Source of the DNA: an uncultured Lachnospiraceae bacterium
GTDB taxonomy: Bacteria > Bacillota > Clostridia > Lachnospirales > Lachnospiraceae
Assembly: GCA_948794795.1 (NCBI GenBank)
Contig: CAQGLR010000039.1
Coordinates: 1 to 37,767, forward strand
Length of the DNA stretch: 37,767 nt
Direction: 5' to 3'
Numbering within the stretch: position 1 is the first letter of the stretch; the number at the start of each line of letters is the position of its first letter. Positions 1 through 9,119 of the stretch are shown here, piece by piece. The translations under genes and the position numbers were made by a program. The notes below the pieces were generated by a model. It did not search any database. It had not been told where the DNA came from and was given only the letters and a program-made list of their open reading frames with translations.

Positions 1-2739
1 ATCTATTTTGCTGTTTGTGCTTCCAATATCAAGAAGTATATGCTCTATTTCCTGCCGTTTTTCAGGATAATATTTTAAAAACGATGGAATAGTGTTATAT
101 ACATGTTCCTTGCCTTTTGAAACTTTATTTGGCAGATAAAGCAGTGTTTTTGTATAATAAATATATAAATCTGGGTTTGTTTCATTTAATTCCGAAAAGG
201 CACATTTCATTTTTTGGGAAAGATAAGCCTTTACTTCAACACATGGGTGTTCCATCATACGTAAAATAAATTGCGTTGGAATTTTGTTCCCATACCAGTC
301 ATCAAGTTTTCTAAGGCCATACTGGTATGCCCTTTCTACAGGAGAATCCAACAAAACCATATGAAGTTTTTCTCTTTCTTTAATTTCTAAACTTTCAAAC
401 ACAGACTGGGCAATGTTATTTAAATAATATACATTACACTCAAAAAGCAGCAGGAGAGCAGCTGTTTCTCCAGCTAGTGCAGCTTTTTGCCTGTCTATAA
501 TTTCTGTAAGTGTTTTTACAAGCCGTTTAGAACCTGTTTCCAGAATAGAAAGGATTAAGCTGTTTTTAGGTAAAGTATCTTCTTTAAATGATTTCAGTAA
601 GGAGACAGTGTTGTATTCTCTTTCTGGAATTCTGTTATATTGTAAATTAATATCCTTTAGAGTATCTTTTAATACATCGTATGGCATAAAGAATATAATA
701 TTTTCTGTTATATCAAAAATAAATCCAGGAACTTTTTTAAAGCTTAGCAGCAGGGATGTAAAATAGTTTAAAAGTTCTTGTTGTTCTGCTGCCGTTGCGG
801 CCTCCAGTTTACTAACAGATTTTAATAGTAAGTCTGTAACCTGTCCGGAAAGTTCTATATGTTGTTCCAGAAAACGCCCGCTTTTTCCAGTAACTGATTT
901 TAGGAAAGTTATATATTCCACGGTTGTAAATTGGTTTATATTATCTTCTAATATGCTGTACCATATTTCTATTGTATCTAAAAAAAGAAACTCAGAAATA
1001 TGTTCTGGCTGGAATTTGCCATTTGTACGTATAAAGTATTTTTTAGCAGCTTTCCATAATTTTTCCGATTGTGTATCCATCAATGAAATCATAATATCTG
1101 CATCAAATTCTTGTAACGCTTTTAATTTTGGTAACAGTATTTTTTCAAATAATTTTGCTGTTTCTTCATAAGGTATTTTTGAAAAAGCAACCAGTTCTTT
1201 TATTTCATATAAGTCCAGTTTATTATGTTCACAAGCTTTTTGCAATATTGCATAACAGAACTTATGTACTGGCAAAGCCTTTGCATTCTGGGCTATAAAA
1301 ATAACGTCAGTAAGATATTTGTGCCATATGGAATTTTCTGCTGCATCTTTATTATCAATTACTTCTTTAAAATACCTGTTAAAAAAGAAATTATAATAAA
1401 AATCCCCACAACAATAAATATCCAGATTATCATTGTCTGTATAGCTTACCAGCATTTCACGTGCAGCTGTTATAAAGCTGGTTTCATCTGTTGCCTGGTA
1501 TGCATCAAGTATCCTTCTAAGATAGCGTAAATAATAATTGTATGCACTGGTCCTGTGGCTTCCCTTAAAATAATATGTAGTTCTTGGAGCATCCAGGTAG
1601 TAAGCTATTTTTCCTATAACATCAGCCATGCCATATGCTTTTGCTGTTTGTATTGTGTTTTTAAATGCAATATTTTTCACATTTTTTCCATCATTATAAT
1701 TATTTTCTTCATAAAGGTCCTGGCTTCCATAAACACCATAAACATACAAAATATCTTGGTAAGCACCTGGCTGGTTTAAATATTCCTGGAGTTCCGCTCC
1801 CTTTAGCTTTTTGCCATTTAATTCTAAGTGTTTAATATGGAAATCCATTTCAGGGAGTGTTGCATATATAAATTCTTTTTGCTTCTGCAGTAATTTCTCA
1901 TCAAACAGGCTTGTATACTGGCTGATACAGCGCCTGAGCCCGTTGTGGTATGCCTCATCTGCCCATAATACATTACTGTTATCAATTTGTTTTGCAGTTT
2001 CTAATAAAACTGGATTTTTTTCTATTGTAAGTTCCTGGAAAATGCCACATGCCAGCTCTACACTTGCTACTTTTAAGATACGTCCATATTCTTCAGCAGA
2101 AGGCTGCATTTTAATAAACTGGTCCAGGTATTTTTTTCTTGTATATAACCTTTCCCTTGAGAACATATTTACAATTATTTCCATATATGGACTGTCTGCT
2201 TTAAAGCCAAATAAATCACTAGGATTTTCAATTAATTCAAAATCTTTAAAATTAATTTTATTTGCTTTTAAATAACTAACATAGTCCGTATAATTCTTTT
2301 GTTCATAATAGTTGAAAACAACTGTTTTTTCTATTTCATAGAATTCCTGGATAATATATTTCTCGTCAATTTCTACATAATACTGCCAGCCTGTGCTGTC
2401 ATCATAGTCCCAGTATCTCTCAGCAGATTTATAACCTTTACTATAACAAAGCAACCCTTTTTCTTCATAGTAGTATGTATTTGGAATAGAAGGTAAGTGT
2501 CCGTTTGTTCCATGAAAGACAGTATAATTTGTATATGTTACCATAGGCTTTAAAAGATATGCCTCTGTGTAATGGGAACGGGGAGAATGCTTTAATTCCT
2601 GTTCAACTTCCTGTTTCCCATACAAAATAAGCAGGCAGGGATTTTTTTTGCTGTCTAATCCCCAAAGCAATATTTTGCGGACTGGAGGCTCATCGGGTTT
2701 CCAGAGCCGTTGTTGTTCCTCTGATGTTAAATTCCTCAT
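1..2739 (-). CDS. very large uncharacterised protein, C-terminus beyond left edge
   Basis: A minus-strand frame is open without a stop from an ATG at 2739 to the window edge, giving 913 codons and no C-terminus. The start is preceded by AAAGGA about 8 bases upstream. The protein begins MRNLTSEEQQRLWKPDEPP. I see no signal peptide and no convincing membrane segment. The N-terminal third is rich in Tyr, Asn and Asp; the rest reads as long amphipathic helices rich in Leu, Lys and Glu, as in HEAT/ARM-like solenoids. A segment near residues 395-440 (motif YYFKGSHRTSAYNYYLRYLR) recalls helical repeat proteins of the DUF4132/MolR type, but I cannot make that assignment firmly. No catalytic motif was recognised. 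It is transcribed away from the structured RNA gene to its right, from its own promoter. The gene itself is certain; its function is unknown. Confidence 0.85.
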   Translation of the reverse strand, partial: MRNLTSEEQQRLWKPDEPPVRKILLWGLDSKKNPCLLILYGKQEVEQELKHSPRSHYTEAYLLKPMVTYTNYTVFHGTNGHLPSIPNTYYYEEKGLLCYSKGYKSAERYWDYDDSTGWQYYVEIDEKYIIQEFYEIEKTVVFNYYEQKNYTDYVSYLKANKINFKDFELIENPSDLFGFKADSPYMEIIVNMFSRERLYTRKKYLDQFIKMQPSAEEYGRILKVASVELACGIFQELTIEKNPVLLETAKQIDNSNVLWADEAYHNGLRRCISQYTSLFDEKLLQKQKEFIYATLPEMDFHIKHLELNGKKLKGAELQEYLNQPGAYQDILYVYGVYGSQDLYEENNYNDGKNVKNIAFKNTIQTAKAYGMADVIGKIAYYLDAPRTTYYFKGSHRTSAYNYYLRYLRRILDAYQATDETSFITAAREMLVSYTDNDNLDIYCCGDFYYNFFFNRYFKEVIDNKDAAENSIWHKYLTDVIFIAQNAKALPVHKFCYAILQKACEHNKLDLYEIKELVAFSKIPYEETAKLFEKILLPKLKALQEFDADIMISLMDTQSEKLWKAAKKYFIRTNGKFQPEHISEFLFLDTIEIWYSILEDNINQFTTVEYITFLKSVTGKSGRFLEQHIELSGQVTDLLLKSVSKLEAATAAEQQELLNYFTSLLLSFKKVPGFIFDITENIIFFMPYDVLKDTLKDINLQYNRIPEREYNTVSLLKSFKEDTLPKNSLILSILETGSKRLVKTLTEIIDRQKAALAGETAALLLLFECNVYYLNNIAQSVFESLEIKEREKLHMVLLDSPVERAYQYGLRKLDDWYGNKIPTQFILRMMEHPCVEVKAYLSQKMKCAFSELNETNPDLYIYYTKTLLYLPNKVSKGKEHVYNTIPSFLKYYPEKRQEIEHILLDIGSTNSKID

Positions 2740-2859
2740 AATTTTTCCTTTCTTTTAATTAACAAATTCAAAACGCCACTGGGGGTTTATTAATTATAAC
2801 TTGGTAGAAGAGGGAACAATCTCCCATCTGGTGTAAAGATATCTGAATAATTATATAAA

Positions 2860-2888
2860 ATTATAGTATATTTTTGACAAATTTTCAA
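2860..2888 (-). promoter_or_regulatory. promoter of the large minus-strand gene
   Basis: Read on the minus strand, TTGAAA (2888-2883) is followed after exactly 17 bases by TATAAT (2865-2860). Transcription would start near 2853 and leave a leader of about 115 nt before the ATG at 2739. It lies back to back with the plus-strand promoter at 2918. Confidence 0.65.
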
Positions 2889-2917
2889 GTAATTTAACAA
2901 AATCTGATAAAAATTAG

Positions 2918-2945
2918 TTGACATTTTTGTAATATATGGTACAAT
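2918..2945 (+). promoter_or_regulatory. promoter of structured ncRNA
   Basis: TTGACA at 2918-2923, a 16-base spacer and TACAAT at 2940-2945 form a near-consensus sigma-A promoter. The predicted start near 2952 falls right at the 5' arm of the closing helix of the RNA described next. Confidence 0.75.
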
Positions 2946-2951
2946 TTTAGA

Positions 2952-3161
2952 AAAGGTTAGATTTTCTGGTCTGAATGCTTTGGGGAAGCTCCAAGGTTGA
3001 TAATATATAAGCCATTACACCACAATGTCCTGCGTCACCCGCACGCTATACGCACTACTAGCATTTTGAAAGTAGCCTGCGGCAAGAATGCTAGTAGTGC
3101 GCAGCGTGCTAAAGTGTCAGGACAGAGTATATGTTTTTTGCAGAAAGTCTAGCCTGTTTTT
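2952..3161 (+). ncRNA. structured ncRNA of about 210 nt, 6S-like candidate
   Basis: There is no ORF here, but base pairing is extensive. A 15-bp closing helix joins 2954-2968 to 3141-3155 (two G-U pairs, no mismatch) and is followed directly by a U-rich tract (3157-3161). Inside are a small hairpin (about 2979-2997), an 8-bp helix (3002-3009 with 3128-3135) and a long apical stem made of 3026-3032/3118-3124, 3041-3047/3103-3109 and 3052-3065/3087-3100. The apical stem is much richer in GC than its surroundings. Promoter, start point, closed fold and terminator together make a free-standing RNA gene very likely. Length and long-rod shape suit 6S RNA (ssrS), the RNA polymerase-binding regulator, but the central region can pair, so another structured RNA class is possible. 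Confidence is high for an RNA and moderate for 6S. Confidence 0.7.
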
Positions 3162-3262
3162 ATTGTTTGATAAGGTTATTATTCCTATAAGCTGGCAGTA
3201 TGGTGACAGGAGTACAAGTACCTTAAAAAGCAGGATAACAGTAAAAATATATTAAAAGTGTA

Positions 3263-3299
3263 AAAACCAGCATATTTATGATATATGCTGGTTTTATAT
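3263..3299. terminator. hairpin with perfect 13-bp stem
   Basis: AAAACCAGCATAT (3263-3275) pairs perfectly with 3283-3295 around a 7-base loop, and T-rich sequence follows. It sits between the structured RNA and the hybrid kinase. It may be a second terminator for the RNA or a leader element of the kinase gene. A weak promoter-like pair (TTGGTT 3301, TATAAA 3323) lies just after it. Confidence 0.55.
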
Positions 3300-3351
3300 T
3301 TTGGTTAAAACTAAAAAAGATATATAAAATTAAAAAGTAAGGAGGGAGTAA

Positions 3352-5535
3352 ATGAATAAGCTGGTGGCTGTATTGAAACGGAAGTTTAACAAGGAATATG
3401 AGCTGCGTCTTGTATTGTTTAATATTATTACAATATGCGGGATTATAGGTGGAATTATAGCTTTGGTGGTTTCTCTTGTAACAAAACTTCCATTAATACA
3501 GGATATAGCAACTATTTTGGCACTGGTGGTACTGGCTGTGTGCATGTATTTTGGAAATTATAAAAATATGCTGGAGCAGTCGTCATTTGCTATTATATTT
3601 GTTATTACTATATTTTTATTTCCTGTTATGTTTTTTACAGCAGGAGGGGCATATAGTGGCATGGGGTATTGGTATGCTATTGGGATTATCTTTGATTTTT
3701 TACTAATTGAGGGTATAGCATGTTATATAATGCTTGGCTTGCAGCTTATTGTTATATTTGGAAGTTATGCAGTTGCTTTTTTCTGTCCGCATTTTGTAAC
3801 GGAATTAAGCAGGGCGAGTGTTTTTTCAGATATGCTGCATAGTCTTATGGTACTTGCATTGTCTACTGGGCTTATTGTACGCCTGCAGAACAGGGTATAT
3901 AAGCAAAAAATTATAAAAATAAAAAAGATGAATGAAGAACTAACTAAGCTGGGTAGTAAGTCAGAAGCAGCAAACCACGCTAAATCAGATTTTCTGGCAA
4001 GGATGTCACATGAAATACGTACACCAATTAATGCAATAATGGGTATGGATGAGATGATTCTCAGGGAAAGCAGTGATAACGAAATACGGCAGTATGCAAT
4101 AAATATACAGGATGCCAGTAATGTATTATTATCCCTGGTTAATGATATACTGGACTTTTCAAAAATTGAGTCTGGAAAAATGGAACTGGCAGAAAGTCCA
4201 TATTTTATAGGTTCTGTTTTAAATGATGTTATAAATATGATAAGTATTAAGGCAGAGCAAAAAGGACTGGAATTTAAACTGGATATTAGTGGTGGTATTT
4301 ATAATGAGTTTATGGGCGATGAAAAGAAACTACGCCAGATACTTGTAAATATTCTTGGTAATGCAATAAAATATACCCATAAAGGCAGTGTGCTTTTTTC
4401 TGCCAGTATGAGGGAAAATCCTGGTACAGATTATGTAATCCTTGTTATTAAAGTAACAGACACAGGAATTGGCATACATAGTGAAGAAAAGGACAAGCTG
4501 TTTGATAAATTTGGCAGGCTGGATTTAGACAATACAGGAAATATTGAAGGAACAGGCCTTGGGCTTGCCATTACAAAACATCTTGTGGATTTAATGGGAG
4601 GCAGCATTGATGTAGAAAGTGTATATGGACAAGGTTCTACATTTACGATAGAACTGCCACAAAAGTATTTGTCAAAGGAATGTCTTGGTGATTTTGAGAA
4701 ACAACACAAGGAGTATATAAAAAATAAAAATATTTACCATGAAAAGTTCCATGCGCCAGAAGTACACATACTGGTTGTTGATGATAATGCAATGAACCGT
4801 AATATAGTTGGCATGCTGCTTAAAAAGACACAAGTACATATTGATACATGTGCAAGTGGCAAAGAGTGCCTGGAAATGACCAGGATAAAATTTTATGATA
4901 TTATATTACTGGATTATATGATGCCAGGGATGAACGGGACTGACACTTTACACCAGGCAAAAAAAATTCCAGATTATATGTGCAAAGATAGTGTATTTAT
5001 TATTGTGACAGCGGATGCAGTAATAGGTGCAAAAGAGAAATATTTAAAAGAAGGTTTTGATGATTATATCAGTAAACCAATCCATCCTGATGCCCTGGAG
5101 AAACTTTTGTTAAAGCATATTCCAAAGGAAAAAGTTATTATAACTTATAAAAAGAACCAGGTAACAGAAGAGATGGCAGAAGATAAAACTGGTAATGTGG
5201 ATGGAAGTGTAAATATAGACCATAAACTGGCATTGGAATATTGTGGAGGAGATGAAAGTTTTCTTAATGAAATGTACAGTTTGTATATAGAGTCAGATAA
5301 ACTTGATGCTATAGAAAAGGCATACAAGGAAGAGGACTGGAATAATTACCGTATTCTGGTACATTCATTGAAAAGCACGTCACTTTCTATTGGGGCAGCA
5401 GAGTTATCAGATGCTGCACTGAAGCTTGAAATGGCTGCTAAAGCAAATGATATAGAAACTATAAAAACATGCCATGCTGGCACAATGAAATCATATGAAG
5501 CATTGCTTGGCTGGTGCAAGAAACAGCAAAGTTAA
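3352..5535 (+). CDS. membrane-anchored hybrid sensor histidine kinase with receiver and HPt domains
   Basis: A 727-residue phosphorelay protein. Residues 20-175 hold about six hydrophobic segments, forming a membrane sensor with little extracellular loop. A short coiled linker leads to the dimerisation domain with the phospho-acceptor His220 in the motif ARMSHEIRTPINAIM. The ATPase domain shows the N-box (Asn337), the G1 box DTGIGI (370-375), the F-box (DKFGRLD) and the G2 box GTGLGLAI (400-407). The receiver domain (about 472-590) has the acidic pair DD (477-478), phospho-acceptor Asp521 in LLDYMMPG, and Lys575. The C-terminal HPt domain has His671 in the motif HSLKSTSLSIGA. The ATG follows GGAGGG by 5 bases. 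The fully internal relay (His-Asp-His) implies transfer to a separate receiver, and the next gene encodes one. The signal is not evident. Confidence 0.92.
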   Translation: MNKLVAVLKRKFNKEYELRLVLFNIITICGIIGGIIALVVSLVTKLPLIQDIATILALVVLAVCMYFGNYKNMLEQSSFAIIFVITIFLFPVMFFTAGGAYSGMGYWYAIGIIFDFLLIEGIACYIMLGLQLIVIFGSYAVAFFCPHFVTELSRASVFSDMLHSLMVLALSTGLIVRLQNRVYKQKIIKIKKMNEELTKLGSKSEAANHAKSDFLARMSHEIRTPINAIMGMDEMILRESSDNEIRQYAINIQDASNVLLSLVNDILDFSKIESGKMELAESPYFIGSVLNDVINMISIKAEQKGLEFKLDISGGIYNEFMGDEKKLRQILVNILGNAIKYTHKGSVLFSASMRENPGTDYVILVIKVTDTGIGIHSEEKDKLFDKFGRLDLDNTGNIEGTGLGLAITKHLVDLMGGSIDVESVYGQGSTFTIELPQKYLSKECLGDFEKQHKEYIKNKNIYHEKFHAPEVHILVVDDNAMNRNIVGMLLKKTQVHIDTCASGKECLEMTRIKFYDIILLDYMMPGMNGTDTLHQAKKIPDYMCKDSVFIIVTADAVIGAKEKYLKEGFDDYISKPIHPDALEKLLLKHIPKEKVIITYKKNQVTEEMAEDKTGNVDGSVNIDHKLALEYCGGDESFLNEMYSLYIESDKLDAIEKAYKEEDWNNYRILVHSLKSTSLSIGAAELSDAALKLEMAAKANDIETIKTCHAGTMKSYEALLGWCKKQQS

Positions 5536-5602
5536 TTTATTTTATGTAGTTCCTTCTGTCATCTGGCGGGGCATGTTTATTAAAGATTAGGAGAAAAAGA
5601 AT

Positions 5603-5977
5603 ATGTTTAAAAATATTTTAATAATTGATGATGATATTATGAATTTAAAAATGGCAAAAACAGTTTTGGAAAGAGCAGGTTATAAAGTAGACATGCAAAA
5701 AAGTGGTGCTCTTGGGATTAAATCACTTAAAGAGAATAAAACAGACCTGGTACTTCTTGATATTGAAATGCCAGATATGGATGGAATACAAACATTAGAA
5801 AATATACGTATGGAGAAAGAATTAGAAGAAATCCCTGTTATTTTCATTACTGCTTCTGGTGATACAGATAATGTTGTCCAGGCTGCTAAATTAGGAGTGG
5901 CAGACTATGTTAAGAAACCTTTTTTAATGAATGAACTTTTGAAACGTGTAGCCAAAGTGTTTGATGGTAAAAAGTAA
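5603..5977 (+). CDS. stand-alone CheY-like receiver protein
   Basis: A single receiver domain of 124 residues without an output domain. It has the acidic cluster Asp9-Asp11, phospho-acceptor Asp53 in LLDIEMPDMDG, Thr83 and Lys105 in the KKPF motif. A GGAG site lies about 10 bases before the ATG. It starts 67 bases after the hybrid kinase, so the two are probably cotranscribed, and the kinase's HPt domain is the obvious phosphate donor. Known families of this build act by protein-protein contact (CheY, Spo0F-like). The downstream partner is not visible here; the protease gene that follows is separated by about 145 bases and need not be a target. Confidence 0.88.
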   Translation: MFKNILIIDDDIMNLKMAKTVLERAGYKVDMQKSGALGIKSLKENKTDLVLLDIEMPDMDGIQTLENIRMEKELEEIPVIFITASGDTDNVVQAAKLGVADYVKKPFLMNELLKRVAKVFDGKK

Positions 5978-6123
5978 TAATTTTATATTTCTTAAGTTTA
6001 TAATGCAGGGCAAGGGTATTATATAAATGAATAAGACATTCTTTGTAAAGAATATATATATATTAAAAGTTTGTTGTGCTTGTTGCCAATAGACACAGGT
6101 ACTGGAAGGATATTGTTGTTAAT

Positions 6124-7908
6124 ATGGAAAATAATACCCAGAAATTAGATGCTGCACTTGAATTTGCACTTCAGGTGCCCGGACCAGGCGGAAATGGAAG
6201 TTCCCAGGCTGGATATAATGCAGAAGAAGACAGATGGCGTGTAATTGTGAAATATTATGGAGATATAAATAGTATTATTGCTGGAATAACAGGTGCAGAA
6301 GCTACAAGCCTTTTTAATAATTATGCAGTGGTAAATGTTCCTGCTTCCCAGCTTGACGCGCTTTCTGAGGCACAAGGGATAGTTTATATAGAGAAACCAA
6401 GGGAAATGTATTATAACGTAAATAATGGCAGGGAAGCTTCATGTATCAGTGCTGTCCAGGCAGATGTAACAGGCCGGCCGGTCCAGGGTTCACTTGGCCT
6501 GGATGGAAAAGGGGTACTAGTTGGGATAATTGATTCTGGTATAGATTACCTGCATCCAGGATTCCGTAATGATAATGGTACTACCAGGATTTTATATTTA
6601 TGGGACCAGAGTGCAGGCGGAGAGGAGTCTTATGGCAGGATACCTGCTGGTTATACACAAGGTGCAGAGTACAGTAAGGAGGATATAGATGAAGCACTTG
6701 CACAGCCAGACAGGGCAGCAAGCCTTAAGATTGTACCAGTTACTGACAGGGGCAGTGGCCATGGGACTGCTGTGGCAGGAGTGGCAGCAGGTAACGGGGC
6801 AGCTTCGCCAGGAAGGCGGTACAGGGGCGTTGCACCAGAAAGTGGTCTTATAGTAGTAAAACTTGGTAAACAAGGAAGTTCATTTGCACTTACAACAGAG
6901 ATTATAGAAGCTGTAGATTATACAGTAAGAAAAGCAATTTCATTAAACATGCCAGTAGCAATTAATCTTAGTTTTGGTAATAATGATGGCCCGCATGATG
7001 GTAATTCCCTTTTTGAAAATTATATAGCAGATATAAAGGGTATATGGAAAAATGTAGTAGTAGTGGCGGCTGGCAATGAAGGTGACGCAAGACACCATGC
7101 ATATTTAAAACTTGGAAACCGTCTTAACCAGTCTGTTGCTGTTGCTATTGCTGAAAGCGAAAGAAATGTATTATTACAGATATGGAAGCATTACCAGGAT
7201 AGTTTCAGGGTTAATATAACTGCACCTGATGGCAGCAGGCTTGACTTAAATTACCAGGCAGGAAGTTCATTTACATATACGTTTGGCGGCAGCAAAATAA
7301 TTATTTTCTATGGAGAACCTACACCATATACAATATCGCAGGGAATTTTTATACAATGGCTGCCAGCGGACAGGGGAAATGGCTATATAATGCCAGGTGT
7401 ATGGTATATTGGTTTTGAACCAGTGGATATAAGGTATGGGGTTGTCAATATGTGGCTTCCTTCAATAGAGGTAGTAGGGCTTTCAACAGGTTTCCTTGCA
7501 CCATCACCTGAAACTACCATTACAATACCAGCAGCAGCAAGAAATGTAATAACTGTAGGTGCTTACAATGCAACGACTGACAGTATGGCATCATTTTCAG
7601 GAAGAGGAAATACAACTGATGGAAGATATAAACCAGTGATTGTTGCACCAGGTGTTGATATTATGAGTGCAGCACCAGGCGGAGGTTATTCTTCTAATAC
7701 AGGGACATCTATAGCTGCCCCGTTTGTTACAGGAAGTGCCGCTCTTATGATGGAGTGGGGGATAATAAGAGGAAATGATGCATATTTGTATGGGGATAAA
7801 TTAAAGGCATATTTAATAAAAGGGGCAAGGTGGCTTCCAGGGCAGACAGAAGTAAATACACAGGCTGGATGGGGAGCATTGTGCCTAAGGGATAGTTTTC
7901 CAGTTTAG
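6124..7908 (+). CDS. subtilisin-family (S8) serine protease, clostridial Csp-like type
   Basis: From the ATG at 6124 the protein has 594 residues; a longer frame from GTG at 6076 lacks a good ribosome site, whereas GGAAGGA lies 14 bases before 6124. An N-terminal prodomain (about 1-100, with YAVVNVPASQLDALSEAQGI) is followed by the catalytic triad: Asp137 in GIIDSGIDYLHP, His213 in GSGHGTAVAG and Ser529 in GTSIAAPF, plus oxyanion Asn318 in AAGNEG. A jelly-roll-like insert lies between Asn and Ser, and the C-terminus ends in a GWGALCL motif typical of this clostridial group. No signal peptide is visible, as is usual for this group, so the site of action is unclear. The position after His, Ala instead of the common His in GHGTHVAG, is a minor variation. 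The triad is intact, so it should be active. Confidence 0.9.
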   Translation: MENNTQKLDAALEFALQVPGPGGNGSSQAGYNAEEDRWRVIVKYYGDINSIIAGITGAEATSLFNNYAVVNVPASQLDALSEAQGIVYIEKPREMYYNVNNGREASCISAVQADVTGRPVQGSLGLDGKGVLVGIIDSGIDYLHPGFRNDNGTTRILYLWDQSAGGEESYGRIPAGYTQGAEYSKEDIDEALAQPDRAASLKIVPVTDRGSGHGTAVAGVAAGNGAASPGRRYRGVAPESGLIVVKLGKQGSSFALTTEIIEAVDYTVRKAISLNMPVAINLSFGNNDGPHDGNSLFENYIADIKGIWKNVVVVAAGNEGDARHHAYLKLGNRLNQSVAVAIAESERNVLLQIWKHYQDSFRVNITAPDGSRLDLNYQAGSSFTYTFGGSKIIIFYGEPTPYTISQGIFIQWLPADRGNGYIMPGVWYIGFEPVDIRYGVVNMWLPSIEVVGLSTGFLAPSPETTITIPAAARNVITVGAYNATTDSMASFSGRGNTTDGRYKPVIVAPGVDIMSAAPGGGYSSNTGTSIAAPFVTGSAALMMEWGIIRGNDAYLYGDKLKAYLIKGARWLPGQTEVNTQAGWGALCLRDSFPV

Positions 7909-7944
7909 GAATGGGTCCTGTAATACTTCCAGACGATAAAACAC

Positions 7945-7973
7945 TTGACAATACAGTGATACTTGTTTATATT
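7945..7973 (+). promoter_or_regulatory. promoter of the LacI-family gene
   Basis: TTGACA at 7945-7950, a 17-base spacer and TATATT at 7968-7973, 92 bases before the ATG at 8065. An imperfect inverted repeat (GTAGAATTTA 7981-7990 and TAAATTTAC 7999-8007) overlaps the expected start point and could be an autoregulatory operator, but it is AT-rich and weak evidence. Confidence 0.7.
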
Positions 7974-8064
7974 AAAAATAGTAGAATTTATACAATAGTA
8001 AATTTACAGATATAAAAATCATGTATCAGAAATGGTACAATAATTATATAGATGGGTGGCTCTG

Positions 8065-9078
8065 ATGGCAAAAGCAAAAAATGTAACATTAGCAGATATT
8101 GCAGCTGAAGTGGGAGTAAGTAATGTGGCTGTTTCTAAAGCATTATCAGGTAAACCAGGGGTAAGTGAAGAGCTCCGGAGTAAAATTAAACAAATTTCCG
8201 AGCAAATGGGATACCTTCCAGGAGGTCCAGGAAGGACTGGAGGAACAGAAACAGGGAATATCGGGGTAATAATCCCAGAATACTATTATGGGTATTCTGT
8301 TTCTTTTTATGGTAAATTGCATGAGAATGTAGTAAGGGTATTATATGACAATCAATATTATGGCATACTTGAACTTTTGTCAAGTGAGGATGAAAAAGCC
8401 AGAAATCTCCCTAAAGTATTACAGGATAAAAAGGTTGATGGACTGGTTTTCTTAGGACAGATAAATGAAGAATATGTATTAGAAGTGATAAAACATGCAG
8501 AGGTGCCGTTTTTCTTCCTTGATACGTATCTGCCATCTGCCGGTATAGATACTGTTATTTCAGACAGTTATTATGGGACATATGAACTTACTAATTATTT
8601 AATTGAACAAGGCCATAAGAAAATTGGTTTTGTGGGAAATGTTGATGTTACAAGCAGCATTGCAGACAGGTTCTGGGGATATAGAAGAGCCTTAAGGGAG
8701 AACCATATTAGATTTGAAGAACAATGGGAAATACAGGACAGGGATGAGGGCGGAAAGACATTTGAAGTAATTCTGGATTCACCAAACGGAATGGATGCAT
8801 TTGTATGTAATTGTGATTATACAGCATATGCGTTGATACAGGACCTTACAGATGCAGGTTATTCAGTGCCAGAAGATGTTTCAGTTGTTGGATTTGATAA
8901 TTATCTTCCTGTAGGAATGGACCACAAGATTACAACATATGCAGTTGATATGGAATATATGGCTAAATTATGTGTACGTTCACTTATTAAAAAAATTAAA
9001 CACAAAAGATATGTACCTGGAATACAGATTGTTACAGGGCAGATTATACATAAGCAGACTGTTAGAAACAGAAAATAA
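8065..9078 (+). CDS. LacI/GalR-family transcriptional regulator
   Basis: A 337-residue repressor-type protein from the ATG at 8065, chosen because GGGTGG lies 5 bases upstream; a GTG at 8056 is in frame but overlaps that site. The N-terminal helix-turn-helix reads TLADIAAEVGVSNVAVSKAL, with the LacI hinge helix region following (GVSEELRSKIKQISEQMGYLP). The remainder is a periplasmic-binding-protein-like sensor domain with the typical DGLVFLG, GHKKIGFVG and SVVGFDNY motifs. It has its own promoter and terminator and lies directly upstream of the oligosaccharide operon in the same direction, so it probably controls that operon in response to an imported or phosphorolysed sugar. The effector cannot be read from sequence. 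Confidence 0.93.
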   Translation: MAKAKNVTLADIAAEVGVSNVAVSKALSGKPGVSEELRSKIKQISEQMGYLPGGPGRTGGTETGNIGVIIPEYYYGYSVSFYGKLHENVVRVLYDNQYYGILELLSSEDEKARNLPKVLQDKKVDGLVFLGQINEEYVLEVIKHAEVPFFFLDTYLPSAGIDTVISDSYYGTYELTNYLIEQGHKKIGFVGNVDVTSSIADRFWGYRRALRENHIRFEEQWEIQDRDEGGKTFEVILDSPNGMDAFVCNCDYTAYALIQDLTDAGYSVPEDVSVVGFDNYLPVGMDHKITTYAVDMEYMAKLCVRSLIKKIKHKRYVPGIQIVTGQIIHKQTVRNRK

Positions 9079-9085
9079 AACTGGT

Positions 9086-9119
9086 AAGAAAAAAGAGCGG
9101 ATATACGCTCTTTTTTCTT
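9086..9119. terminator. bidirectional intrinsic terminator after the lacI-type gene
   Basis: A perfect 14-bp stem (9086-9099 with 9106-9119) around a 6-base loop, with T-runs on both strands because the stem itself ends in A6/T6. It ends the regulator transcript on the plus strand and could equally end a minus-strand RNA coming from the right. Confidence 0.9.

Noticed and set aside
953..2496. Small plus-strand ORFs opposite the left-edge gene
   Set aside because: They lie antisense to a 913-codon open frame with a good start and promoter, have Cys/Phe/Ile-rich compositions typical of shadow frames, and lack ribosome sites.
6038..6053. ATTCTTT-GT-AAAGAAT inverted repeat upstream of the protease gene as an operator or terminator
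   Set aside because: Short, A/T-rich, without T-tract or a clear promoter nearby; not enough to call.
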